DNA of 20,382 nucleotides, from assembly GCA_041946965.1 (NCBI GenBank), contig JBHGBM010000094.1, positions 1-20,382 of the forward strand, in the 5' to 3' direction. Both the position numbers and the translations under genes were made by a program. The notes under the pieces are model-generated. The model was given only the letters and a program-made list of their open reading frames with translations, did no database searches and had not been told where the DNA came from. Below are positions 13,858 to 20,382 of the stretch, one piece after another; the stretch's first letter is position 1; each line of letters opens with the position of its first letter. Source of the DNA: JBHGBM01 sp041946965 (GTDB lineage: Bacteria; Acidobacteriota; Terriglobia; Bryobacterales; Bryobacteraceae).

Positions 13858-14964
13858 ATGGCACCGTTAAAATACCTGCTTTTATGCTGCGCGGGACTCA
13901 CGATTTCCTGCGCGCCGGGAGCGAACAAAGTGACCAAACAGCCATTCGGAAAGACGACCGCCGGCGAAGACGTCGATCTCTACACGCTGGCGAACAGGAA
14001 CGGAATGCAGGCGGCGATCACCACCTACGGCGGCATCGTGGTCTCCCTCAAGGTCCCTGACCGCGCGGGCAAGGCCGAAGACGTGGTGCTCGGTTTCGAC
14101 GATCTCCAGGGCTACCTGAAGCGGCACCCCTATTTCGGCGCCCTGATCGGCCGCTACGGCAACCGCATCGGACAGGGCAAATTCACGCTGAACGGCGTCG
14201 AGTACACGCTGGCTCGCAACAACGGCGAGAATGCCCTGCACGGCGGCCTCAAAGGTTTCGACAAGGCCGTGTGGCAGGCCCGCGCCGAAGACAACCGGCT
14301 CGCCCTAAGCCACGTGAGCAAGGACGGCGACGAGGGCTACCCCGGCACCCTGTCCGTGACCGTAACGTATACCCTTACGGATAACAACGAACTGCGCATC
14401 GACTACGCCGCCACCACCGACAAGGACACGGTGGTCAATCTGACCAACCACAGCTACTTCAACCTCTCCGGGGCGGGGAACGGCGACATCCTGAAGCACC
14501 AGGTCATGCTTAACGCGGACCGCTTCACACCGGTGGATGCGGGCCTGATCCCTACCGGCGAGCTGAAGCCCGTGGAGGGCACCCCCTTCGATTTTCGTAA
14601 GCCTACCGAAATTGGGGCGCGCATCGGCCAGCCCGACGAGCAGCTTGTGCGCGGCAAGGGCTACGACCACAACTTCGTAGTGAACGGCGCCAGCGGGACG
14701 CTCCGTCTGGCGGCACGGGTGACGGAACCCACCTCCGCGCGGGTCATGGAAGTGTACACCACCGAGCCGGGAATACAGTTCTACACGGGCAACTTCCTGG
14801 ATGGCTCCCTTACTGGAAAGGGCGGCAAGGTTTATCGGCATCGGTACGGTTTCTGCTTGGAAACACAGCACTTTCCGGATTCGCCGAACAAGCCGGAGTT
14901 CCCTTCCACCGTGCTCAAACCCGGCCAGCAGTACCGCAGCACCACAGTCTACAAGTTTCTTTGA
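13858..14964 (+). CDS. galM: Aldose 1-epimerase (mutarotase)
   Basis: 368 residues from ATG 13858; in-frame ATGs at 13837 and 13840 are alternatives. The N-terminus (LKYLLLCCAGLTISCAPG) is a signal or lipoprotein-like sequence with Cys at about 18, so the enzyme is exported. The fold signatures are clear: YGGIVVSLKVPDR, GRYGNRIGQGKFTLNG, NNGENALHGGLKGFDK, TNHSYFNLSG (His198, catalytic acid in the family), PVDAGLIPTGE, YDHNF and the catalytic base in FCLETQHFPDSPN (Glu335). The length fits family members carrying an export signal. The enzyme interconverts alpha and beta anomers of aldoses such as glucose or galactose. It is transcribed away from the arsA gene, with 45 bp between the starts, and ends at a hairpin terminator. 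Confidence 0.9.
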   Translation: MAPLKYLLLCCAGLTISCAPGANKVTKQPFGKTTAGEDVDLYTLANRNGMQAAITTYGGIVVSLKVPDRAGKAEDVVLGFDDLQGYLKRHPYFGALIGRYGNRIGQGKFTLNGVEYTLARNNGENALHGGLKGFDKAVWQARAEDNRLALSHVSKDGDEGYPGTLSVTVTYTLTDNNELRIDYAATTDKDTVVNLTNHSYFNLSGAGNGDILKHQVMLNADRFTPVDAGLIPTGELKPVEGTPFDFRKPTEIGARIGQPDEQLVRGKGYDHNFVVNGASGTLRLAARVTEPTSARVMEVYTTEPGIQFYTGNFLDGSLTGKGGKVYRHRYGFCLETQHFPDSPNKPEFPSTVLKPGQQYRSTTVYKFL

Positions 14965-14978
14965 AGGGGAAATGGGGT

Positions 14979-15014
14979 GGCGGGCGCAGATAGGGGATAG
15001 GGTGGGCGCCCGCC
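14979..15014 (+). terminator. Hairpin terminator-like structure after galM
   Basis: GGCGGGCGC (14979-14987) pairs perfectly with GCGCCCGCC (15006-15014) over an 18-nt loop, 14 nt after the galM stop. It is followed by TGTTGT, only partly U-rich, so termination may need a helper or the structure may only protect the 3' end. Confidence 0.45.
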
Positions 15015-15046
15015 TGTTGTAACGGAGTCTAATAAGACATACGCAA

Positions 15047-15071
15047 ATTCCCGGCTTCGGTTAGCGGGAAT
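15047..15071 (+). other. Stem-loop and A-tract upstream of the CNNM/CBS gene
   Basis: ATTCCCG (15047-15053) pairs with CGGGAAT (15065-15071) over an 11-nt loop, followed by an eight-A run at 15076-15083. The element lies 30 bp before GTG 15101. No T-run follows on the plus strand, so it is not a terminator of galM. It may be part of the leader. Confidence 0.35.
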
Positions 15072-15100
15072 CTTTAAAAAAAACGAAAATATTTCTTGGC

Positions 15101-16432
15101 GTGCTTTCCGACCTCCCATTCCGGCTGTTGCTGGTGGCCGTAATTCTCGCCGCCAACGGTTTCTTCGCCGCCGCCGAGGTCGCGCTGCTCTCCGTCCGCC
15201 GTTCGCGTCTGCGCCAGATGGCGGAGGGGGGTGTAGCCGGGGCGCAGACCGCGCTCACCCTGCTGGCCAATCCCGAGCGGCTGCTTTCCGTTGTACAGGT
15301 TGGAGTTACCATCGCCAGCCTGGGACTGGGCTGGGCCGGCGAGGATACCCTTTACCAACTCATTCTCGAGGTCTTCCACCCGGCTTGGAGTCCCGCCACG
15401 GCCGCCTACATCCAGGCTGGCGGTCTGGTGATCGCCTTCGCCGCCATCAGCTACCTGCACGTGGTACTCGGCGAGGTGCTCCCCAAGAACATGGCGCTTG
15501 ACAAGGCGGATCGCCTCGCCGTCCTCGTTGCCCCACCCCTACTGGTGTTTTCGCGCATCTCGCTGCCGTTCATCGTGGTCATCGAGAGGTCGGCGGCGGC
15601 GCTCAGCCGCGCGTTGCGCCTGCGCGCCGCCGGAGCGGCCGGCGGCCACTCGGCCGAAGAGCTGAAAATGATCGTCAGCTCCAGCCGTGGCCTGGGCTTC
15701 CTGCCCGAGAACCAGGAAGAGATGATCCACAGGGTGCTGGACCTGGACCGCATTTCCGTAAGGGAGATCATGGTCCCGCGCAACGGCATCGTCTCCGTCC
15801 CGGAGAACGCCAGCCTGGACGAGGTGCTGGCCACCATGATCGAGCAGCAGCATTCCCGCCTGCCCGTTTACGAAGGCCGGCCGGAGCACATTATCGGGCT
15901 GCTGCATTACAAAGACCTGCTCCCCGTCTGGCAGGAGCGCCGCGCCGCCATGCGTTCCGGCCGGCCCTTGCGCCCTTTCCACATCCGCCGGCTGATGCGC
16001 CAGCACCTGGTGGTCCCGGAGACCAAGCCGCTGGCCCAGATGCTCGACGAGTTCCGCCAGGGCCGGTCCCACATGGCCATGGTGGTGGACGAGTTCGGAA
16101 CCATCGTGGGGCTGGTCACGGTGGAAGACGTGCTCGAAGAGATCGTAGGCGCCATCGCGGACGAGTACGACGAGGCGGCGCCTGCGCGCCCAGAAACCGA
16201 ATCCGGCCCTCTGGACCTGGATGGCGCCACGCTGATCCGCGACCTTGAAACCGGCTACGGGATCGCGGTGCCCGGCGAACGCGGCTTCGAGACCCTCGCC
16301 GGGTTCATCCTGTACAAGCTCGGCCGCATCCCACAGCCCGGCGAGACGGTGGAGTATGACGGGCGCCGCTTCACGGTCACGGAAATGGACCGCCACCGCA
16401 TCACCCGCGTGCAGGTGGAGAAGGCCACCTGA
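15101..16432 (+). CDS. CNNM/DUF21-CBS membrane protein, CorC/HlyC family
   Basis: 443 residues. The DUF21/CNNM membrane part (about 1-170) has the motifs NGFFAAAEVALLSVRRSRL and VGVTIASLGLGWAGE, and GEVLPKNMALDKAD. Two CBS domains follow (about 222-345): IMVPRNGIVSVPENASL and SRLPVYEGRPEHIIGLLHYKD, then HMAMVVDEFGTIVGLVTVED. The C-terminal CorC/HlyC domain is at 370-440 (GFETLAGFILYKLGRIPQPG and FTVTEMDRHRITRVQ). Homologues are linked to Mg2+/Co2+ transport or resistance; hemolysin naming is historical. The start is GTG 15101, because no ATG precedes it in frame and no ribosome site is seen. The PerM family gene begins 20 bp later, so the two probably form one operon. Confidence 0.9.
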   Translation: MLSDLPFRLLLVAVILAANGFFAAAEVALLSVRRSRLRQMAEGGVAGAQTALTLLANPERLLSVVQVGVTIASLGLGWAGEDTLYQLILEVFHPAWSPATAAYIQAGGLVIAFAAISYLHVVLGEVLPKNMALDKADRLAVLVAPPLLVFSRISLPFIVVIERSAAALSRALRLRAAGAAGGHSAEELKMIVSSSRGLGFLPENQEEMIHRVLDLDRISVREIMVPRNGIVSVPENASLDEVLATMIEQQHSRLPVYEGRPEHIIGLLHYKDLLPVWQERRAAMRSGRPLRPFHIRRLMRQHLVVPETKPLAQMLDEFRQGRSHMAMVVDEFGTIVGLVTVEDVLEEIVGAIADEYDEAAPARPETESGPLDLDGATLIRDLETGYGIAVPGERGFETLAGFILYKLGRIPQPGETVEYDGRRFTVTEMDRHRITRVQVEKAT

Positions 16433-16452
16433 AAAGAATAAGATGGGTGCAA

Positions 16453-17499
16453 ATGCTCGGATTCGATAAGCGCGCCGCCGCCTACACCTGGACGGCGGCC
16501 GCGGTGCTCGTGACCGTCTACCTGGCCTACCTGCTGCGCAAAATGATGTTTATCTTCGTGCTGGCGCTGCTGTTTGCCTACCTGCTGATGCCGCTGGTGG
16601 ACATGCTCGACCGCCTGCTGTCCCGGCGCACCCGCACGCCCGCGCTCGCGCTGGCCTACATGATCTTCGTCGCGGTGCTGGTCGTGGCTGGGATGCAGAT
16701 CGGTTCCCGGGCGGTGGATCAGGGCAACCGGCTGGCTAAGGACTTCCCGGTTATGCTCGAACGCTGGAAACAGCCGAGCCAGGGAGTTTCGCCGGCCGTG
16801 AACTCTTTCAAGGAGCAGGTTCTCAACGGCATCCAGGAGCAGGTCCGCGGCAACACCGCCAAGCTGCTGTCGGCGCTCCCCGAAGCGGGAAGAAAAGTGC
16901 TGTCGATCGCCGGCGACGCCGTCTTCGTCGTGATCATCCCGATCCTGGCCTTCTTCTTCCTGAAGGACGCCCATTCAATCCGTGACAACATCCTGAGGGC
17001 CATCGGCGACCGGCGGCGGCGCGAGCTGATCGACGGCCTGATGGCCGACGCACACCTGTTGCTGGCCCACTACATGCGCGCGCTGGTCCTGTTGAGCCTG
17101 GCCACATTCCTCGTCTACGGAGCCTTCTTCCTGATTCTCGGCGTCCCGTACACCGTGCTGCTGGCCGTTATGGCCGCCGTGCTTGAGTTCCTGCCCATGA
17201 TCGGGCCGCTCGCCGCCGCGGTGGTGATCGTGATCGTCGGCGGGCTTAACGGCGTGAGCGTTCTGGCCATCCTGATTTTCCTGGGCGTGTACCGGCTGTT
17301 CCAGGATTACGTCCTCACGCCGCACATCATGGGACGCGGCGTGGAACTGCACCCGCTGCTGGTCATTTTCGGGGTTTTCGCGGGCGGCGAGATCGCCGGC
17401 ATACCCGGTGCGTTTCTCTCGGTCCCGGCGTTGGCCCTGCTGCGTGTCGTGTTCCGGCGCATCGTGGCGCCCGGCTGCGCGCTCACCCCGCCGGAGTAG
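16453..17499 (+). CDS. AI-2E/PerM (YdiK-type) family membrane protein
   Basis: 348 residues from ATG 16453 (GTG 16447 is in frame but offers no better ribosome site). Hydrophobic segments lie at about 13-29, 31-50, 63-82, 150-170, 200-225, 228-255, 262-285 and 300-330, the eight-helix pattern of this family. A long polar loop (residues 85-150, with the amphipathic FKEQVLNGIQEQV) sits between TM3 and TM4. The family motifs ILAFFFLKDAHSIR, EFLPMIGPLAAAVVIV and YRLFQDYVLTPHIMGRGVELHPL are present. Members export small molecules or ions, and the autoinducer role is proven for only a few. The gene follows the CorC-like gene by 20 bp and overlaps the convergent hydrolase by 17 bp. Confidence 0.85.
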   Translation: MLGFDKRAAAYTWTAAAVLVTVYLAYLLRKMMFIFVLALLFAYLLMPLVDMLDRLLSRRTRTPALALAYMIFVAVLVVAGMQIGSRAVDQGNRLAKDFPVMLERWKQPSQGVSPAVNSFKEQVLNGIQEQVRGNTAKLLSALPEAGRKVLSIAGDAVFVVIIPILAFFFLKDAHSIRDNILRAIGDRRRRELIDGLMADAHLLLAHYMRALVLLSLATFLVYGAFFLILGVPYTVLLAVMAAVLEFLPMIGPLAAAVVIVIVGGLNGVSVLAILIFLGVYRLFQDYVLTPHIMGRGVELHPLLVIFGVFAGGEIAGIPGAFLSVPALALLRVVFRRIVAPGCALTPPE

Positions 17500-18106
17500 C
17501 CAGGAACGGCTCGGTTTCCGCCCAAATGGGACCGAGAACGTCCGTTAGCTCGTGCCCCGAATCGAGTTCCACCAGCCGGACATTGGGATGGGCGGCGGTA
17601 AACTCGCGCGACAACGCCACCGGCACCACCGGGTCTCGCGAGCCGTGCAGGATCAGCCCTGGTTGGGTGAAGCCGGGGAAGTCCTCGTAGCGCCGCGCAT
17701 CCTCCATAAGCCGCCACCCCAGCCGGCGCATGCCGCCCGCGCCGTAGTGAAACACCTCGGTGAACCCGGCGCGCCGCCATTCGGCGAGCTTTTCCGCACC
17801 GGTCACCTCGGCCCATCGCCGCGCGAAGCGGAACGCCGGCGCCAGCAACACCACGCGCCGCACCTCCGGGTGGCGCGCGGCGTAGAGCGCCGCCAGGTAG
17901 CCGCCCATGCTCGATCCGATCAGGTCCACCGGCTCGCCGCCCGCGGCGGCTTCCACCACCGCAAGCTGCCCGGTAAGGGTGAGCGTTTCGAAATTCCCGC
18001 CCGAGAGATCCGGGACCGCCAGTCCCGGCAGCCGCCGCCGGAAGAACTCCGCCTTGGTCGAACCCGGCCCGGAGGCGAAGCCGTGGAGATAGACGCGTTT
18101 CATCAT
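17483..18106 (-). CDS. YqiA/YcfP-like alpha/beta hydrolase
   Basis: 207 residues. The nucleophile elbow is GSSMGG (64-69, Ser66), the acid is Asp158 in HGSRDPVVP, and the base is His185 in LDSGHEL, so the triad is complete and well spaced. The opening YLHGFASGPGSTKAEFF (from residue 6) is the oxyanion-hole loop of the small YqiA-type esterases. It lacks a lid domain and a signal peptide, so it is cytoplasmic. The substrate is unknown; the E. coli relatives are weak esterases. Start ATG 18106 (the first of two consecutive ATGs) lies 32 bp from the divergent M28 gene, with a palindrome between them. The 3' end overlaps the membrane gene by 17 bp. Confidence 0.8.
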   Translation of the reverse strand: MMKRVYLHGFASGPGSTKAEFFRRRLPGLAVPDLSGGNFETLTLTGQLAVVEAAAGGEPVDLIGSSMGGYLAALYAARHPEVRRVVLLAPAFRFARRWAEVTGAEKLAEWRRAGFTEVFHYGAGGMRRLGWRLMEDARRYEDFPGFTQPGLILHGSRDPVVPVALSREFTAAHPNVRLVELDSGHELTDVLGPIWAETEPFLATPAG

Positions 18107-18111
18107 TTGTG

Positions 18112-18126
18112 AGAAGCTCAGCTTCT
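18112..18126. promoter_or_regulatory. 15-bp palindrome between divergent hydrolase and peptidase genes
   Basis: AGAAGCT, one C, AGCTTCT is a perfect inverted repeat at 18112-18126, centred in the 32-bp gap between the two start codons. It could be an operator or RNA hairpin. With so little room, promoters for both genes must overlap the gene ends. Confidence 0.35.
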
Positions 18127-18138
18127 AGGACGGTGCAC

Positions 18139-19143
18139 GTGCCGCACCGAATACGCCGTACTTTAACAGTTCTGCTGCTGACTGCGTGGTTCGCCGCCGT
18201 CTGCCTGGCCGCCAGCGCCGGCGATATCGCCGCCGCGGTCAGCCAGGACAAGTACCGGGATCAACTCAGACATCAGCTCTCCACCCACGCGGGCGCCAAC
18301 CGGTTCGCCGCGGTGCTGGGAGCTGAACACGACAAGACCCGCGACTATATCCACGAGCAGTTCAAGGCCGCGGGTCTGGAAACCTATCTCGATCCGTTTG
18401 CCTTCTACCGTCCCAACCCGCCGTACCAGGGGGTGTTCAGCGGGGTCAACGTGGTGGCGAAGATACCGGGTACGGTGCATCCGGAGAAACAGTGGATCCT
18501 GGGAGCGCACTACGATTCGGCCGGGACTCCCGGCGCCGACGATAATGCCAGCGGCGTCGCCGCGCTGCTCGAAGCCGCCCGCGTCCTCGCTCCCCACAAG
18601 TTCGAGTGCACCATCCTGTTGATCGCCTTCGACTTCGAGGAAATCGGCCTTTCCGGGTCCACTTCCTACGTCCAGCGGCATCCGGACGACCAGATCCTGG
18701 GCATGCTGTCGCTCGATATGATCGCCTACAACCCCGGCGGCCGGAACCGCGCCGAAGTCTGGACCGGCCGGCCGGGCGAGAATACGGTCTCACAGGCCGT
18801 CATGGAGGCCGTCAGACGGTATGCCGGGGGCATCGTGCCGGAATACCGGGGCCGTTCCGGATCGAGCGACCACGCACCCTTTGCCACGGCGGGTTTCGAG
18901 AGCGCGCTGCTCATCGAGGCGGTCCCTTACAGCCCCTACTACCACAAGCCCACCGATGCGGCCACCTGCGGCGATCCCGCCGAACCGGCCGACGCCACGC
19001 TCGAGGACGGCGCGCCATACCTGGATTACGCCTTCGGCGCGAAAATGACGCGCGCCGCCGTGGGCTGGCTGGTCGAGGCGGCTGTCCTGGTTGAGGAGCC
19101 CGCAGCGAAACCCGAGCCTATTGCGGCTCCGGTACTTCACTGA
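18139..19143 (+). CDS. Secreted M28-family zinc aminopeptidase
   Basis: 334 residues from GTG 18139, chosen because AGGA at 18127-18130 lies 8 nt upstream; GTG 18133 and GTG 18109 are alternatives. The N-terminal signal is RRTLTVLLLTAWFAAVCLAA. The metal ligands of M28 are all visible: His124 in GAHYDS, Asp in GADDNASG (134/135), Glu167/168 in DFEEIG, Asp193 in LDMIAY and His269 in YYHKPTD. The conserved surroundings (ILGAHYDS, IAFDFEEIGLSGS, SSDHAPF) fit a di-zinc exopeptidase that removes N-terminal residues from peptides outside the cytoplasm. It could also be a glutaminyl-cyclase-like member; the paired ligands and length do not exclude this. It overlaps the convergent secreted protein by 26 bp. 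Confidence 0.9.
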   Translation: MPHRIRRTLTVLLLTAWFAAVCLAASAGDIAAAVSQDKYRDQLRHQLSTHAGANRFAAVLGAEHDKTRDYIHEQFKAAGLETYLDPFAFYRPNPPYQGVFSGVNVVAKIPGTVHPEKQWILGAHYDSAGTPGADDNASGVAALLEAARVLAPHKFECTILLIAFDFEEIGLSGSTSYVQRHPDDQILGMLSLDMIAYNPGGRNRAEVWTGRPGENTVSQAVMEAVRRYAGGIVPEYRGRSGSSDHAPFATAGFESALLIEAVPYSPYYHKPTDAATCGDPAEPADATLEDGAPYLDYAFGAKMTRAAVGWLVEAAVLVEEPAAKPEPIAAPVLH

Positions 19144-19966
19144 ACTTGATCTCGGCCGAAGCGGCGAACTTCTGGAACCGTTTGTACTGGAAGTGGTTCT
19201 CCACCCGGAGCTGCCCTCCGGTATAACCCCGATGCACGGCTGAAACCGGCGCCAGGAACCCGTGCGGGGTCATGGCGTAGTCCACCGAGAAGACCTCCTC
19301 ATAGGAGCGGCCCCGGACTTGACGCGCGCCCCGCAAGGTGATCCGCAGGGGCAGGCCGTCGCCCTTCCGGCAGTAGATCTCCCCTTCGAGCGGCTGGTGT
19401 ATGGCACGCCGGTCCTGGCGCACCATCACGCTTTGCGAGCCGGCTTTTTGGCGGTAGCGGATCTTTTCCGTCTTTTCGGCGCCGATGACGGCTTCCCCCG
19501 CCGCCTCGAAGGCGTACTCGGGAAGCCGCCGCTTGGTGAACAGAAGTAGAAGCGGAGCGACGTCGGCAGCCGGTTCGGAAAGCCCGTACCGCCGCAGCTC
19601 GTCGAGCAGACGGTTGCGGGTGCGGTCGCTCGGCGAGCGCAGCCCTCTCACCAGCGTTTCCCTCGCCTTGCCGGGGTTGCGAACCTGCCTGCCGTCCACG
19701 GAAGTGACCTGCCGCACCTCGTGCAAAAAGCCGTCCGGGAGCAGCGCGATGCTGTACTCGGAGACGAGCTGCCGCGTGCGCAGCCGCCCCGGTTCCTCCC
19801 ACGCCTTTTGACTCAGGGTTTCCTCAGACACCGTCTGGGGAATGGCGCTGCGGAATACCTCGGCCTCCTCGGAAAGGCGGGCCAGAGCCGGAAACCGCTG
19901 CGACGGCTGAGGCGCCTGTAGCAGAAGAGCCGATAGAATGGGGAAGGCGGGCGCAAGCGCACGCAT
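19118..19966 (-). CDS. Secreted protein of unknown function
   Basis: 282 residues from ATG 19966; the frame is open to 20005, but ATG 19966 directly follows a TACAAT box and opens a signal peptide (MRALAPAFPILSALLLQAPQ). The mature part has the helical region LARLSEEAEVFRSAIPQTVSEETL, a beta-rich C-terminal half (IRYRQKAGSQSVMVR, GEIYCRKGDGLPLRITLRG, FSVDYAMTPHGFLAPVSAVH) and the end NHFQYKRFQKFAASAEIKFS. The alternating strands and phrases such as GLPLRI resemble proteins that carry or test lipids (LolA-like folds), but I cannot confirm this. I recall a similar acidobacterial hypothetical family with the same N-terminal and C-terminal motifs, but cannot check it here. Role unknown. Confidence 0.65.
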   Translation of the reverse strand: MRALAPAFPILSALLLQAPQPSQRFPALARLSEEAEVFRSAIPQTVSEETLSQKAWEEPGRLRTRQLVSEYSIALLPDGFLHEVRQVTSVDGRQVRNPGKARETLVRGLRSPSDRTRNRLLDELRRYGLSEPAADVAPLLLLFTKRRLPEYAFEAAGEAVIGAEKTEKIRYRQKAGSQSVMVRQDRRAIHQPLEGEIYCRKGDGLPLRITLRGARQVRGRSYEEVFSVDYAMTPHGFLAPVSAVHRGYTGGQLRVENHFQYKRFQKFAASAEIKFSEVPEPQ

Positions 19967-19971
19967 GCCTA

Positions 19972-19977
19972 ATTGTA
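19972..19977 (-). promoter_or_regulatory. -10 element of a probable leaderless promoter
   Basis: The minus strand reads TACAAT, then 5 nt, then ATG 19966. There is no Shine-Dalgarno site. The arrangement is the same as at 8136-8148 on the plus strand. Confidence 0.5.
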
Positions 19978-20099
19978 GCGGTTTTGGCGATGTTCTTTTC
20001 CGCACAGAAAATTCCGGTTGCGGTTGCTTGCCAAGGCCCGGCGGATCTGGTACTCTGGGGAAGTCGCCAAATTCCGAAGGTCGCGAGGCCGCCCGGCGG

Positions 20100-20128
20100 T
20101 TGCCGGCAAAGTCTCGGTGTGGTATAAA
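20100..20128 (+). promoter_or_regulatory. Sigma-70-like promoter
   Basis: TTGCCG (20100-20105) and TATAAA (20123-20128) are separated by exactly 17 bp. The -10 matches 5 of 6 and the -35 matches 4 of 6 consensus bases. No plus-strand gene follows, so it may drive an RNA. Confidence 0.4.
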
Positions 20129-20164
20129 AAATCAAGGCCTTCTGAATAAGGATCGGTAACAAAA

Positions 20165-20187
20165 CTCCCGCGGGCCACCGCGAGGAG
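20165..20187 (+). other. Strong GC-rich hairpin downstream of the promoter-like element
   Basis: CTCC-CGCGG (20165-20173) pairs with CCGCG, a bulged A, then GGAG (20178-20187) over a GCCA loop. That is nine base pairs with one bulge. It starts about 30 nt after the expected start of transcription. Confidence 0.45.
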
Positions 20188-20243
20188 CGGAATACGAGCC
20201 ATCCTGCGGTAGTTCTTTTCAAACGTTCTTAAGGGATTCGCGG

Positions 20244-20267
20244 TTGCGCGCGCGAAAACGCGTGCAA
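20244..20267 (+). other. Second strong hairpin
   Basis: TTGCGCGCG (20244-20252) pairs with CGCGTGCAA (20259-20267), nine pairs including one G-U, over a CGAAAA loop. It has no T-run, so it is not a simple terminator. Confidence 0.45.
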
Positions 20268-20382
20268 GCGTGGAATCGGGGCCGGCCGGTTGCTGGGCTT
20301 TCGAAAGATGGCGCAGCCGTCGCGCCGTGGTCTTTGACAGACTGGTTGGACGCAACGAAGACAAACCCGTCCAGAAGTGATT

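Larger units (their letters stand above)
20006..20382. other. Non-coding or uncertain right-end region
   Basis: No convincing gene is seen here. On the minus strand a frame (19969-20382, open at the edge) could encode 137 residues, but its third codon positions are clearly less GC-rich than those of the neighbours, and it has no ribosome site or recognisable domain. The region carries a promoter-like pair and two strong hairpins (listed separately) and a TTGACA at 20334-20339 without a good -10. It may be a repeat or an RNA gene. Confidence 0.4.

Noticed and set aside
20334..20339. TTGACA -35 box
   Set aside because: No -10 element follows at 16-18 bp.
19969..20382. Minus-strand ORF of about 137 residues at the right edge
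   Set aside because: Third-position GC is lower than in neighbours, no domain or ribosome site is seen, and it covers two strong hairpins and the promoter of the 282-residue protein. Kept only as a possibility.

Overview
The window is GC-rich bacterial DNA whose gene content points to an Acidobacteriota chromosome of the Solibacter/Bryobacterales kind. The pointers are two serine/threonine kinases fused to TolB-type beta-propellers, an Oar/TonB-receptor-type C-terminus, secreted glycan-processing proteins (DUF4832 and DUF1080 types), a signal-peptide methyltransferase, and very short -10-to-ATG distances that suggest leaderless mRNAs. The taxonomic call is inference from family content, not a database match. 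I saw no rRNA, tRNA or CRISPR array.

Layout. 1-615: tail of an outer-membrane receptor, then a broken gene built from pieces of two different sugar-hydrolase proteins, then a group II intron 3' end (domain V at 523-555). 616-2128: an exported class I methyltransferase converging on a secreted HELAH metalloprotease-like protein. 2129-8054: two kinase-TolB genes pointing at each other with a small NTF2-like lipoprotein between them; each kinase gene carries a one-base frameshift in a C/G run. 8148-12356: a glycan block of a large alpha-glucuronidase-like protein, a DUF4832 protein (probable operon) and a convergent 3-keto-disaccharide hydrolase-domain protein. 12410-13812: an ArsA/Get3-type ATPase followed by a 70-residue CxxC protein on the same transcript. 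13858-14964: aldose 1-epimerase with a terminator-like hairpin. 15101-17499: a CNNM/CBS (CorC-like) membrane protein and an AI-2E/PerM family membrane protein, probable operon. 17483-19966: a YqiA-like alpha/beta hydrolase, a secreted M28 aminopeptidase and a secreted protein of unknown function. 20006-20382: no convincing gene, but a promoter-like element and two strong hairpins.

How the parts fit. Much of the window is about exported functions: glycan uptake and breakdown, proteolysis, and membrane-anchored kinases that could sense the envelope. The gene order is very compact. Four convergent pairs overlap at their 3' ends by 38, 4, 17 and 26 bp and a fifth is separated by 8 bp. The most distinctive points are the ArsA plus CxxC mini-protein operon, the facing pair of frameshifted kinase-propellers, the chimeric pseudogene beside an intron fragment, and the structured non-coding stretch at the right end. 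I did not find a clear new defence or mobile system.
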